From: Hyphomicrobiales bacterium
Lineage (GTDB): Bacteria; Pseudomonadota; Alphaproteobacteria; Rhizobiales; HXMU1428-3
Length of the DNA stretch: 22,298 bases
NCBI GenBank assembly: GCA_021775385.1
Contig: JAJFHW010000233.1
Span: forward strand, 1 to 22,298
Reading direction: 5' to 3'
The position numbers were made by a program, and so were the translations under genes. Of the stretch, positions 1 to 7,723 are shown one piece after another. A model generated the notes under the pieces. The model searched no databases. It was not told the origin of the DNA and saw only the letters and a list, made by a program, of their open reading frames with translations. The stretch's first letter is position 1. Each line of letters opens with the position of its first letter.

Positions 1-615
1 CTACGCACCAAAGCATTGATCCAAGAACATCGTTTCAGAGATACACTAGCCAAAACTTATCTAGAAGCGCGGCATATTCCAACAAACGATGCCCTAACAG
101 GGCTATACACATATAGCTACTTCAGAGAACATTTAGATTACCTTCTAGAAGAATACCTTCCCTTAAATAAGAAGTTTTCTCTCATCACGGTAACCCTCGA
201 AAACATTGAAGAAATCAATAGAGATTATGGTTTTGCATCTGGGGATCAAGTCTTAAAACAAGTCTCAGAAATACTAATGACGATCAATCGCGGAGAAGAC
301 CTACTTTCAAGAATTTCAGGTCGTAAATTTGTTCTCACTCTTCCAAACACCAATCAAAAACAGGCAATTCATGTTGTACAACGAGTTGAAGGTATTTTAA
401 AACAAACAAAATTCATCTGCGAAAGTGACTGTTCTCCAATGACCGTCAATCTAAACGCAGAAATATCCGAATATGATGGTGAAGAAAACGCCGATGAGTT
501 CTTAAAAAAACAAGACATTCAAAAAGATAACTCACCAGAGCAAGTCACAGAAAAAACCGCAGAAGAAAACAAAGAAGAAAACACAGAAGAAAACACAGAA
601 GAAAACGCTGCATAA
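1..615 (+). CDS. PleD/PopA-like response regulator, C-terminal degenerate GGDEF domain (5' end outside window)
   Basis: The reading frame is open to base 1, so the N-terminus (probably receiver domains) lies outside the window; the TTG at 16 is not needed as a start. The visible part is a helical linker, then a GGDEF-type domain beginning at NDALTGLYTYSYF (about bases 88-126), and an acidic tail. By-eye alignment with Caulobacter PleD shows a degenerate active site: the GG(D/E)EF signature reads SGRKF (bases 316-330), the first metal-binding Asp is Thr, and the guanine-contacting Asp of the GHDxGD segment is Ala (GFASGD). The inhibitory-site motif RxxD is intact as RGED (289-300), five residues before the signature as in PleD. 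I infer that it binds rather than makes c-di-GMP. The tail is built of EEN repeats and is likely disordered. It ends one base before the convergent mfd stop codon. Confidence 0.8.
   Translation, partial: LRTKALIQEHRFRDTLAKTYLEARHIPTNDALTGLYTYSYFREHLDYLLEEYLPLNKKFSLITVTLENIEEINRDYGFASGDQVLKQVSEILMTINRGEDLLSRISGRKFVLTLPNTNQKQAIHVVQRVEGILKQTKFICESDCSPMTVNLNAEISEYDGEENADEFLKKQDIQKDNSPEQVTEKTAEENKEENTEENTEENAA
562..609 (+). repeat. Four tandem 12-bp units (GAAGAAAACNNN) coding an EEN-rich tail
   Basis: GAAGAAAAC recurs at 562, 574, 586 and 598, each followed by a variable triplet (AAA, ACA, ACA, GCT). The copies encode EENK, EENT, EENT and EENA at the extreme C-terminus of the GGDEF-type protein. 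The in-frame unit length means slippage would change tail length without a frameshift. Confidence 0.9.
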
Positions 616-616
616 A

Positions 617-3600
617 CTAAACTTCAACCTGAGCTGATAATTGCACCAACCGCTCGATTAATTCAATAACACCAGCAATCCGCTCATCATCATCTTCCCA
701 CTTATCTTTAAAGGTCAATTTATGGTTGGCCTGTAATTTTACTTTAGAAGGCTGCTCTGCCACAAACTCAATTAAACCGCCAGGGTTAGAGAACTTATTA
801 CGATGGAATGAAACTTGCGCCCCCATTGGCCCAGCATCAATGGTTGCAACACCGCATTTTTTACAAAGAGTTTTGATATACATTATAGAAAGAAGGTGTT
901 TCACTTCATCTGGTAATGGTCCAAACCGGTCATGGAGCTCAGCTTTAAACGCATCAATGTCTTCCTTCGTTGGTAATGTTGACGCCTTGCGATAAAGGCT
1001 AAGACGCAACTGTAAATCTTTCACATAGCTTTCCGGAATAAGCACAGCTGTTCCAACCTGAATAACAGGTGTCCAGTCTTCTTCACGCTCAGCACCACCG
1101 CCATGTTTCAAATCTTCAATCGCTTCTTCAAGCATAGATTGATAAAGCTCATAGCCAATTTCACGAATATGACCAGATTGCTCCTCACCAACCAAATTAC
1201 CCGCACCGCGCATATCAAGATCATGTACAGCTAATGTAAATCCAGCCCCAAGAGTATCCAGAGACGCTAAGATTTTTAGCCGTTTTTCAGCGGCTGATGT
1301 CAGCGCTTTATTCACCGGTGTCGTCATATAGGCATACGCTCTCGTCTTCGAACGCCCAACGCGGCCTCTTAATTGATAAAGTTGTGAGAGACCAAAATGA
1401 TCAGCCCTATAAATAATCATTGTATTCGCAGTCGGGATATCCAAACCAGATTCAATAATTGTGGTTGAAAGCAAACAATCATATTTCCGGTCATAAAAAG
1501 CATTCATCACATCTTCAAGTTCACCAGCCGGCATCTGACCATGCGCGCGCGCTACACGAATTTCAGGCACATGCTCTTTAAGTAAACTTTCCGCTTCATC
1601 CAAATCACTCACCCGTGGGCAAACAAAAAAGCTTTGCCCACCTCTAAAACGCTCACGAAGGAGCGCATTACGAATTACAACCGGGTCAAACGGGCTCACA
1701 TAAGTGCGAACTGCTAAACGGTCAACAGGCGGCGTCGTGATCAGCGAAAGATCCCGCACCCCTGTTAAAGACATTTGCAATGTACGCGGGATCGGCGTTG
1801 CTGACAGAGTGAGCACATGCACATTATCTTTAAGCTCTTTTAATCGCTCTTTATGTTGCACACCAAAATGTTGCTCTTCATCAATGATCAATAGCCCAAG
1901 GTTATGAAAATCAATAGATTTACCAAGCAAAGCATGCGTACCAATGACGATATCAACTTGGCCCTCCTTCAAGCCCTCTTTCGTTTCACGTAATTCTTTA
2001 TGAGAAACTAAACGAGAGGCATGACCTATCTTCAATGGCAACCCCTCAAACCGACTGGTGAAGCCTTGATAATGTTGACGGGCTAAAAGGGTCGTTGGAG
2101 CAACAATAGCAACTTGTGCCCCGTTCATAGCAACAATGAATGCGGCCCGCATTGCAACTTCGGTTTTCCCAAAACCAACATCACCGCATATCAAACGGTC
2201 CATTGGTTTACCAGAACCCAAGTCATCCCTAACAGCCTCAATACTAGAAAGCTGGTCTTCTGTTTCATCAAAAGGAAAACGCGCCGTAAATTCATCCCAC
2301 TGATCATTCGGTACTTCATAGCTCTCGGCTTTACGAAGTGCACGTTTAGCAGCGATGTCTATCAGCTTGCCCGCCATATCAAGAAGCTTTTTCTTGATTT
2401 TAGCTTTTCGTGCCTGCCATGCCGTTCCGCCAAGCCGGTCTAATTCTGCCGTACTACCCTCAGTGCCAAACCGCGTTAGAAGTTCAATATTCTCAACTGG
2501 CAGATAGAGCTTGTCACCTCCATGATAAACCAATTCCAGACAATCATGCGGAGCTCCCACAGCAGTGATAGTCTTCAGCCCGATAAATTTACCAATGCCG
2601 TGCTCATTGTGAACAATCAAATCTCCAATAGAGAGCGTTGACGCTTCTTTTAAAACATCAGCATCACTTTTACTCCGGCGTTTTCTGCGCACCAAACGAT
2701 CACCGAGAATATCCTGCTCACCAATAATCAAACAGTCATCTGACTCAAATCCAGCCTCAAGCCCAAGCACGATGAAACCAACAACACCTTTTGAGAGTGC
2801 CTGCGCCTCCTGCCAGTTTTCACATTTCTCATGCGCTTCTAAACCAGCGTCTTGCAATAAATTTATCAATCGCTCTCGAGACCCGCTTGACCAAGCCGCA
2901 ATCAAAATTTGTTTGCCCTTACCGTGTCGGTCTTTAATTTTACGAACAACAGAATTAAAAAGTTCAGAGCGTTCATCACGGCGCTCAACAACAAAATTAA
3001 TCCCTGCCTTCCCTTCAAGGGAATAAAGCTCATCAAACCGCTCATCGCGATCTAAATCAAATGGGCTAAGCTGCAGGTAAGAATATTTATTCTCAAAACC
3101 TTGCCATTCTTTCCTTGTTAAAAACAACTGCTCAACTGGCACAGGGTTGTAAGGTGGCGCTCCAAAATTTTGCACTTCTAGCGCTTGTTTTCGAGCTTCA
3201 AAATGCTCATCAATCTGATCAAAATGAGCAAGGATAGCACCCGAAATATCAGCTTCTTCCGAAATAATCGGATCAGATACATAGTCAAATAAACAATCTA
3301 GTTTCTCATGAAAGAAACTGAGCCAATGTTCTTGCCCCTGAAAACTTTGCCCCTCACTAACCGCATCATAAAGTGCATCACTACGCTGAGGCGCACCAAA
3401 ATGTGCAAGGTAGCGTTTACGAAATGATGCGCGAGCATCGGCACTAAAGTCAACTTCACTCACAGGTAACAAAGTAACCCTGTTAAGCTTATTCGTCGTG
3501 CGCTGTGAGCCAGCATCAAACTGACGGATGCTCTCTAATTCATCGCCCCAAAAATCAAGTCGAACAGGCTGCTTATACCCAGCTAGAAACAAATCTACAA

Positions 3601-4165
3601 TACCACCTCGAACGGCAAACTCACCCTTATCAATCACCATTTCAGAGCGCATATAACCCATAGCTGAAAGACGGGCTAACAAACGAGCCCGATCAACACG
3701 TTTGCCCGGGCTTAAAATCTTAATGTTACTGCGAATAAAAGAACGAGGCGGTACTCGTTGTAAAAGGGCGCGCGGCGTAGTTAAAATCAGCCGCGGTCCC
3801 CGGCGTTTTCCTTTTTCTAATTGAGCCAAAGTTGCAATACGCTCCGCAATAATATCAGCTCGCGGACCAGAACGATCATAAGGAACACAATCCCAGGCAG
3901 AAAAACTCAAAACTTTTAAGGTTGGTGCAAAAAATTCAAGCCCTTCTTTGAGAGAAGCAAGTCTCTGATCATCCCTACAAACATGAATAACATCATGGCG
4001 ACCATCTTTAACTTTTAACAGCAACTCAAGAAGGTCGGCCAATACAAGCGGTTCTTGCCCCTCAACAATACGCCCTAAACCTATTGAAAGCGGAGACATC
4101 GCTTCTGCCAAACTTTGTTTGACGCGCAAAAGAGATTGAATATGAGAAGAGCTTAAAGTCGTCAT
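617..4165 (-). CDS. mfd: Transcription-repair coupling factor Mfd
   Basis: Mfd is a DNA translocase that removes RNA polymerase stalled at lesions and recruits UvrA for nucleotide excision repair. The 1182-residue product is slightly longer than E. coli Mfd (1148). The N-terminal UvrB-homology region is followed by a CarD-like RNA polymerase-interaction domain at about residues 510-570 (IGDLIVHNEHGIGKFIGL). The helicase core has Walker A GDVGFGKT at 661-668, DEEQ box at 762-765, SAT at 788-790 and motif VI QLRGRVGR at 931-938. The HGQM and RGAGNLVG segments and a C-terminal TRCF domain (about 1040-1130) follow, as in the family. The ATG has no clear Shine-Dalgarno. It starts 58 bases after the sdhE stop on the same strand, so sdhE-mfd is probably one transcript. 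No terminator fits before the convergent neighbour at its 3' end. Confidence 0.98.
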   Translation of the reverse strand: MTTLSSSHIQSLLRVKQSLAEAMSPLSIGLGRIVEGQEPLVLADLLELLLKVKDGRHDVIHVCRDDQRLASLKEGLEFFAPTLKVLSFSAWDCVPYDRSGPRADIIAERIATLAQLEKGKRRGPRLILTTPRALLQRVPPRSFIRSNIKILSPGKRVDRARLLARLSAMGYMRSEMVIDKGEFAVRGGIVDLFLAGYKQPVRLDFWGDELESIRQFDAGSQRTTNKLNRVTLLPVSEVDFSADARASFRKRYLAHFGAPQRSDALYDAVSEGQSFQGQEHWLSFFHEKLDCLFDYVSDPIISEEADISGAILAHFDQIDEHFEARKQALEVQNFGAPPYNPVPVEQLFLTRKEWQGFENKYSYLQLSPFDLDRDERFDELYSLEGKAGINFVVERRDERSELFNSVVRKIKDRHGKGKQILIAAWSSGSRERLINLLQDAGLEAHEKCENWQEAQALSKGVVGFIVLGLEAGFESDDCLIIGEQDILGDRLVRRKRRSKSDADVLKEASTLSIGDLIVHNEHGIGKFIGLKTITAVGAPHDCLELVYHGGDKLYLPVENIELLTRFGTEGSTAELDRLGGTAWQARKAKIKKKLLDMAGKLIDIAAKRALRKAESYEVPNDQWDEFTARFPFDETEDQLSSIEAVRDDLGSGKPMDRLICGDVGFGKTEVAMRAAFIVAMNGAQVAIVAPTTLLARQHYQGFTSRFEGLPLKIGHASRLVSHKELRETKEGLKEGQVDIVIGTHALLGKSIDFHNLGLLIIDEEQHFGVQHKERLKELKDNVHVLTLSATPIPRTLQMSLTGVRDLSLITTPPVDRLAVRTYVSPFDPVVIRNALLRERFRGGQSFFVCPRVSDLDEAESLLKEHVPEIRVARAHGQMPAGELEDVMNAFYDRKYDCLLSTTIIESGLDIPTANTMIIYRADHFGLSQLYQLRGRVGRSKTRAYAYMTTPVNKALTSAAEKRLKILASLDTLGAGFTLAVHDLDMRGAGNLVGEEQSGHIREIGYELYQSMLEEAIEDLKHGGGAEREEDWTPVIQVGTAVLIPESYVKDLQLRLSLYRKASTLPTKEDIDAFKAELHDRFGPLPDEVKHLLSIMYIKTLCKKCGVATIDAGPMGAQVSFHRNKFSNPGGLIEFVAEQPSKVKLQANHKLTFKDKWEDDDERIAGVIELIERLVQLSAQVEV

Positions 4166-4223
4166 TGCTTAAAAAACATCTATAAGTTGAGAGTTAAAAA
4201 TAAGAAGTAAGGGTCAACACAAT

Positions 4224-4490
4224 CTATAACTTGTGAAATTTTTGTATTTCGACAATTAATTCTGAAAATTCGTCAGGATAATCAGATGTTTTTCCCATCA
4301 ACCATCCTTCAATTTCTGGTTCTGAAAATTTCAAAAGCGTATCCACATGGTCAACTTTACTTTCATCCATCTTAGCAACGGATGCTTCTATATATTTACC
4401 CATCAGCCAATCCATCTCTTTTGTGCCTCGATGGTTAGCGCGGTAGATAAGGCGTTTTTGTTTGTCTGTTAAAGAGCTGTGCTCAACCAT
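4224..4490 (-). CDS. sdhE: FAD assembly factor SdhE (succinate dehydrogenase assembly factor 2 family, DUF339)
   Basis: SdhE is a small soluble protein that promotes covalent attachment of FAD to the succinate dehydrogenase flavoprotein SdhA (and fumarate reductase). The 88-residue product matches the usual size of about 85-95. It carries the family signature RGxxE in HRGTKEMDWLMGKYIE (residues 20-35; R21, G22, E25). The acidic C-terminal half with a W-L-M-G segment is also typical. The ATG is preceded by GAGG six bases upstream (4497-4500 on the plus strand as cctc). It lies upstream of mfd on the same strand and divergent from recG. Placement beside mfd and recG is common in Rhizobiales as I recall, without an obvious functional link. 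Confidence 0.95.
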   Translation of the reverse strand: MVEHSSLTDKQKRLIYRANHRGTKEMDWLMGKYIEASVAKMDESKVDHVDTLLKFSEPEIEGWLMGKTSDYPDEFSELIVEIQKFHKL

Positions 4491-4689
4491 GAAAAACCTC
4501 AGTTTTTATCTTGTATATAAGGGGGTGCAGCTTAATATAGCTAAAGGCAAATAGCATATATATCACCCATTTGCACCTTGTTAAAACACCAATACAAACA
4601 AAGCTCAATAGCATTACTCAATACAAAGAGCGAATAAACAATACAAACTCACAAATCTAATCCAAAGGATAAACCTGTAGGTCTTATAA
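4491..4689. promoter_or_regulatory. Divergent intergenic region between sdhE-mfd and recG
   Basis: This 199-base AT-rich gap must hold promoters for both sdhE-mfd (-) and recG (+). I see AT-rich -10-like strings (TATATA at 4514-4519, AATATA at 4534-4539) but no pair of hexamers at good spacing, so I do not name a promoter. There is no strong palindrome. The recG start has only a weak Shine-Dalgarno (GTAGGT about 9 bases upstream). Confidence 0.5.
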
Positions 4690-6816
4690 ATGCGCCCAAC
4701 AATTCTCCAGCCTCTGTTTACTGATGTCGATACCTTAAAAGGCATAGGGCCTCGTCTAAAAACATTACTAACCAAACTTATTGACCGCCCTGGAGAACTC
4801 AAAGACCCGCGCAAAATAGATCTATTATGGCATTTTCCAACAGGTGTAGTGGATAGACGAAATCGGCCTAAAATCAAAGATTTAAAATCAGGAGAACTCG
4901 CCACCTTCGACGCAACCGTCATTGCTCACAAAGGACCTAAGTTCAAAGGAAAGGGTAAATTTTCAAAAGCCCCTTACCGCATTAAGTTGGAAGACAGTAC
5001 CGGAGAGATAGATTTGGTTTTTTTCCGCATAGACCCACGCTACTTAGAGCGCCAAATGCCCGTTGGAGAAATTAGATACATCTCAGGCAGACCAGAGCTA
5101 TATGCCGATTATTTACAAATTTCACACCCAGACCATATGCTCACTAAAGAAGAATTTGATACCTTTCCAAACCTCGAACCTGTCTACCCGCTTACACAAG
5201 GTCTAACTGGCAAGACCTTACAAAAAGCAATGAGCCAACTCATCCCCTCCATACCAAACCTCCCAGAATGGCAAGACCCTGAATGGTTGAAAAAACAAAG
5301 ATGGCCAACCTTCCATGATGCTCTCACAACTCTCCATCGCCCTGAAGAAATTGAAGATATCAAAGCAGATAGTTTAGGCCGACAGCGCCTGGCCTATGAT
5401 GAACTATTAGCCAAACAACTCTCTTTAGCCTTAGTAAGACGACAACTTCGTGCAAAAAAAGGCAGGGTAATTAAAGGCAATGGTTCCATTCGAAATAAAA
5501 TCATTGAAGCCCTCCCCTTTGCTCTGACAGGGTCACAGGAAATGGCCCTAGGCGAAATATTTGCAGACATGGCCAGCGACAATAGAATGCTCCGCCTGCT
5601 TCAAGGAGACGTCGGTTCTGGTAAAACCATTGTCGCACTCATGACAGCGGCCGCCGCCATTGAAGAAGGGCACCAGGTTGCCCTCATGGCACCAACAGAA
5701 GTTTTAGCCCGTCAACACATAGAAAGCCTTGAAGAGTTAGCTGACAAAGCTGGCATTCGTTTGGGTATATTAACAGGACGAGAAAAAGGGAAAGTGCGCA
5801 AACAAATCCTTCTCGCATTAGAAGAAGGTCTTATAGATTGTTTGATCGGCACACACGCCCTATTTCAGTCAGATGTTCATTTCAAAAATCTAGCCTTTGC
5901 AATCATTGATGAACAACACCGTTTTGGCGTTGAGCAGCGCCTTGCCTTACAAGCAAAAGCAGGACCCAAAGGTGCTGAACTTTTAGTTATGACAGCCACA
6001 CCAATTCCCCGCACATTATTGATGACAAACTATGGTGATATGGATGTTTCAAAACTCACTGAAAAACCAGCAGGCCGCAAACCAGTAACTAGCCGCGTCA
6101 TCCCAGTAGACCGCCTCGAAGAAGTTATGATCGGTTTAAAGCGCGCCATTCAAGAAGGAGCTCAAGCCTATTGGGTTTGCCCTTTAGTTGAAACATCAGA
6201 TAAAATAGAACTCGCCGCAGCTGAAGAACGCCACGCCTATTTAAAACAACATTTCGGCGACAATATCGGCCTTATACATGGGCAAATGAAAGGCGAAGAA
6301 AAAGATAAAGTTATGGCGCAGTTTTCAAATGGAGCAATCCCCATCCTTGTAGCAACAACTGTGATAGAAGTTGGTGTCAATGTGCCCAATGCTAGCATCA
6401 TGGTCATAGAACATTCGGAACGCTTTGGTCTTTCCCAGTTACATCAGTTACGTGGGCGTGTCGGCAGGGGTGAGCGACAATCATCATGCATTTTCCTCTA
6501 CACCTCTCCTTTAGGTGCCACAGCCAAATCTCGATTGAAAATTATGCGCGAAACAGAAGATGGCTTTATCATAGCGGAAGAAGATTTGAAATTACGCGGC
6601 GGCGGTGAAATGCTTGGCCGAAGGCAAAGTGGAGAACGAGATTTCAGAGTGGCCAATGTACCCAATCAACAAGAGCTTATTACAGCCGCCAATGATGACG
6701 TAAAACTAATTTTACACAATGACCCTGATCTCACAAGCGAGCGTGGCAAAGCTTTAAGAAAACTGATTTATTTGTTTGAATGTGATGAGGCCATCAAGCT
6801 CTTTAGAGCCGGGTAA
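4690..6816 (+). CDS. recG: ATP-dependent DNA helicase RecG
   Basis: RecG remodels stalled replication forks and branch-migrates recombination intermediates. The 708-residue length fits the family (E. coli 693). The N-terminal wedge/OB-fold region spans about residues 15-165, with a helix-hairpin-like KGIGPRLKTLL at 17-27. The helicase core has Walker A GDVGSGKT at 306-313, DEQH box at 407-410 with HRFGVEQR, TAT at 435-437, HGQM at 530-533 and motif VI QLRGRVGRG at 586-594. The RecG C-terminal segment LKLRGGGEMLGRRQSG spans 633-648. The translocation motifs resemble those of Mfd, encoded divergently next door; the two belong to the same helicase group and couple motor to DNA in a similar way. 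The gene converges with the DUF502 gene, leaving only 26 bases and no visible terminator. Confidence 0.98.
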   Translation: MRPTILQPLFTDVDTLKGIGPRLKTLLTKLIDRPGELKDPRKIDLLWHFPTGVVDRRNRPKIKDLKSGELATFDATVIAHKGPKFKGKGKFSKAPYRIKLEDSTGEIDLVFFRIDPRYLERQMPVGEIRYISGRPELYADYLQISHPDHMLTKEEFDTFPNLEPVYPLTQGLTGKTLQKAMSQLIPSIPNLPEWQDPEWLKKQRWPTFHDALTTLHRPEEIEDIKADSLGRQRLAYDELLAKQLSLALVRRQLRAKKGRVIKGNGSIRNKIIEALPFALTGSQEMALGEIFADMASDNRMLRLLQGDVGSGKTIVALMTAAAAIEEGHQVALMAPTEVLARQHIESLEELADKAGIRLGILTGREKGKVRKQILLALEEGLIDCLIGTHALFQSDVHFKNLAFAIIDEQHRFGVEQRLALQAKAGPKGAELLVMTATPIPRTLLMTNYGDMDVSKLTEKPAGRKPVTSRVIPVDRLEEVMIGLKRAIQEGAQAYWVCPLVETSDKIELAAAEERHAYLKQHFGDNIGLIHGQMKGEEKDKVMAQFSNGAIPILVATTVIEVGVNVPNASIMVIEHSERFGLSQLHQLRGRVGRGERQSSCIFLYTSPLGATAKSRLKIMRETEDGFIIAEEDLKLRGGGEMLGRRQSGERDFRVANVPNQQELITAANDDVKLILHNDPDLTSERGKALRKLIYLFECDEAIKLFRAG

Positions 6817-6842
6817 TCCTGTCAAAGTTAGCCAGTGACGGA

Positions 6843-7607
6843 CTATTCGGAGTGATCTGCAATCAATTCAGCAGCCTTTTGCTCAGGCACAACAAGACCA
6901 GCAGAAATAACAAGTTTTGCCCCTTCCTCAACAGACATATCAAGAATCTTAACATCTTTTGATGGCACAAATAATAAGTAACCAGATGTGGGGTTAGGAG
7001 TGGTCGGCAAAAACACACTCAGCATAGGCTCACCTTCAGAGCAAAGGTCTGCAATTTCACCAGATGTTTCTGTAGAGACAAAAACAATCGCATAAAGGCC
7101 TTTACGTGGATATTCAATAATACCAACATTCTGAAAACTATTGCCACTTTGAGAAAGAACCGTCTCAAAAATCTGTTTTATTGCACGATAAAGGTTACGA
7201 ACAACCGGCATCCGATCAAGGACACTCTCACCATAACTCACAAGCGAGCGACCAAACAGGTTCGCAGTCGTTGCACCAATCACCATGATGATAAAAATTG
7301 CAAAGATCAATCCAAGACCAGGAATTGAAAAGGGTAGATAAGTTTCTGGGTTATATTGCTCTGGAACATACGGCTTCACCCATGAATCAATGAAATTCAC
7401 AAATGAATAAACCATATAGGCTGTGATACCAACTGGTCCAACAATGATAAGGCCCGTTAAAAAAGAATTTCGCAATTGCGCACCAACCCGACCTGACTTG
7501 CCATCATCTGGCTGCTGCGTTAATTGAGCAAGACTACCAGCAGAAGCCCCACTATCTTCTTTTTTTGTGTGAGTTTGATTTTTTTTCGTTGTTTTTTTTG
7601 TCATCAT
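6843..7607 (-). CDS. DUF502 family inner-membrane protein
   Basis: This is a conserved bacterial membrane protein family without an established function. The N-terminus is short, lysine- and threonine-rich and probably cytoplasmic (KKTTKKNQTHTKK). Two hydrophobic segments follow, near residues 49-71 (SFLTGLIIVGPVGITAYMVY) and 94-117 (GLGLIFAIFIIMVIGATTAN). The soluble C-terminal part contains the family hallmark LPTTPNPTSGYLLFVP (about 200-215), and VRNLYRAIKQIFETV is also typical. Start choice is uncertain: ATGs at 7607 and 7604 and a GTG at 7616 are all in frame, and none has a well-spaced Shine-Dalgarno; I chose the first ATG. It lies downstream of the TPR/SPOR gene on the same strand, 116 bases away. 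Its place between recG and glmS is common in Rhizobiales as I recall. Confidence 0.9.
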   Translation of the reverse strand: MMTKKTTKKNQTHTKKEDSGASAGSLAQLTQQPDDGKSGRVGAQLRNSFLTGLIIVGPVGITAYMVYSFVNFIDSWVKPYVPEQYNPETYLPFSIPGLGLIFAIFIIMVIGATTANLFGRSLVSYGESVLDRMPVVRNLYRAIKQIFETVLSQSGNSFQNVGIIEYPRKGLYAIVFVSTETSGEIADLCSEGEPMLSVFLPTTPNPTSGYLLFVPSKDVKILDMSVEEGAKLVISAGLVVPEQKAAELIADHSE

Positions 7608-7723
7608 TCCAAACACAAAATTAAAAACAGTTCAAATAACATAGAGCTAAAACTTAAGATAAACTCTGTACTTTAATTATGTGTGTATTCCTTATAATAA
7701 ATCAAGGAATCTATTATAAAAAA

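Noticed and set aside
2114..2443. Open frame of 109 codons on the plus strand inside mfd, and shorter ones at 726-995, 1704-1907 and 2772-3026.
   Set aside because: They lie antisense to a strongly conserved gene, have no recognisable domain and are explained as shadow frames.
7687..7710. ATTCCTT/AAGGAAT inverted repeat after the TPR/SPOR gene as a terminator.
   Set aside because: Seven AT-rich pairs with a ten-base loop and no T run after it on the minus strand; too weak to call.
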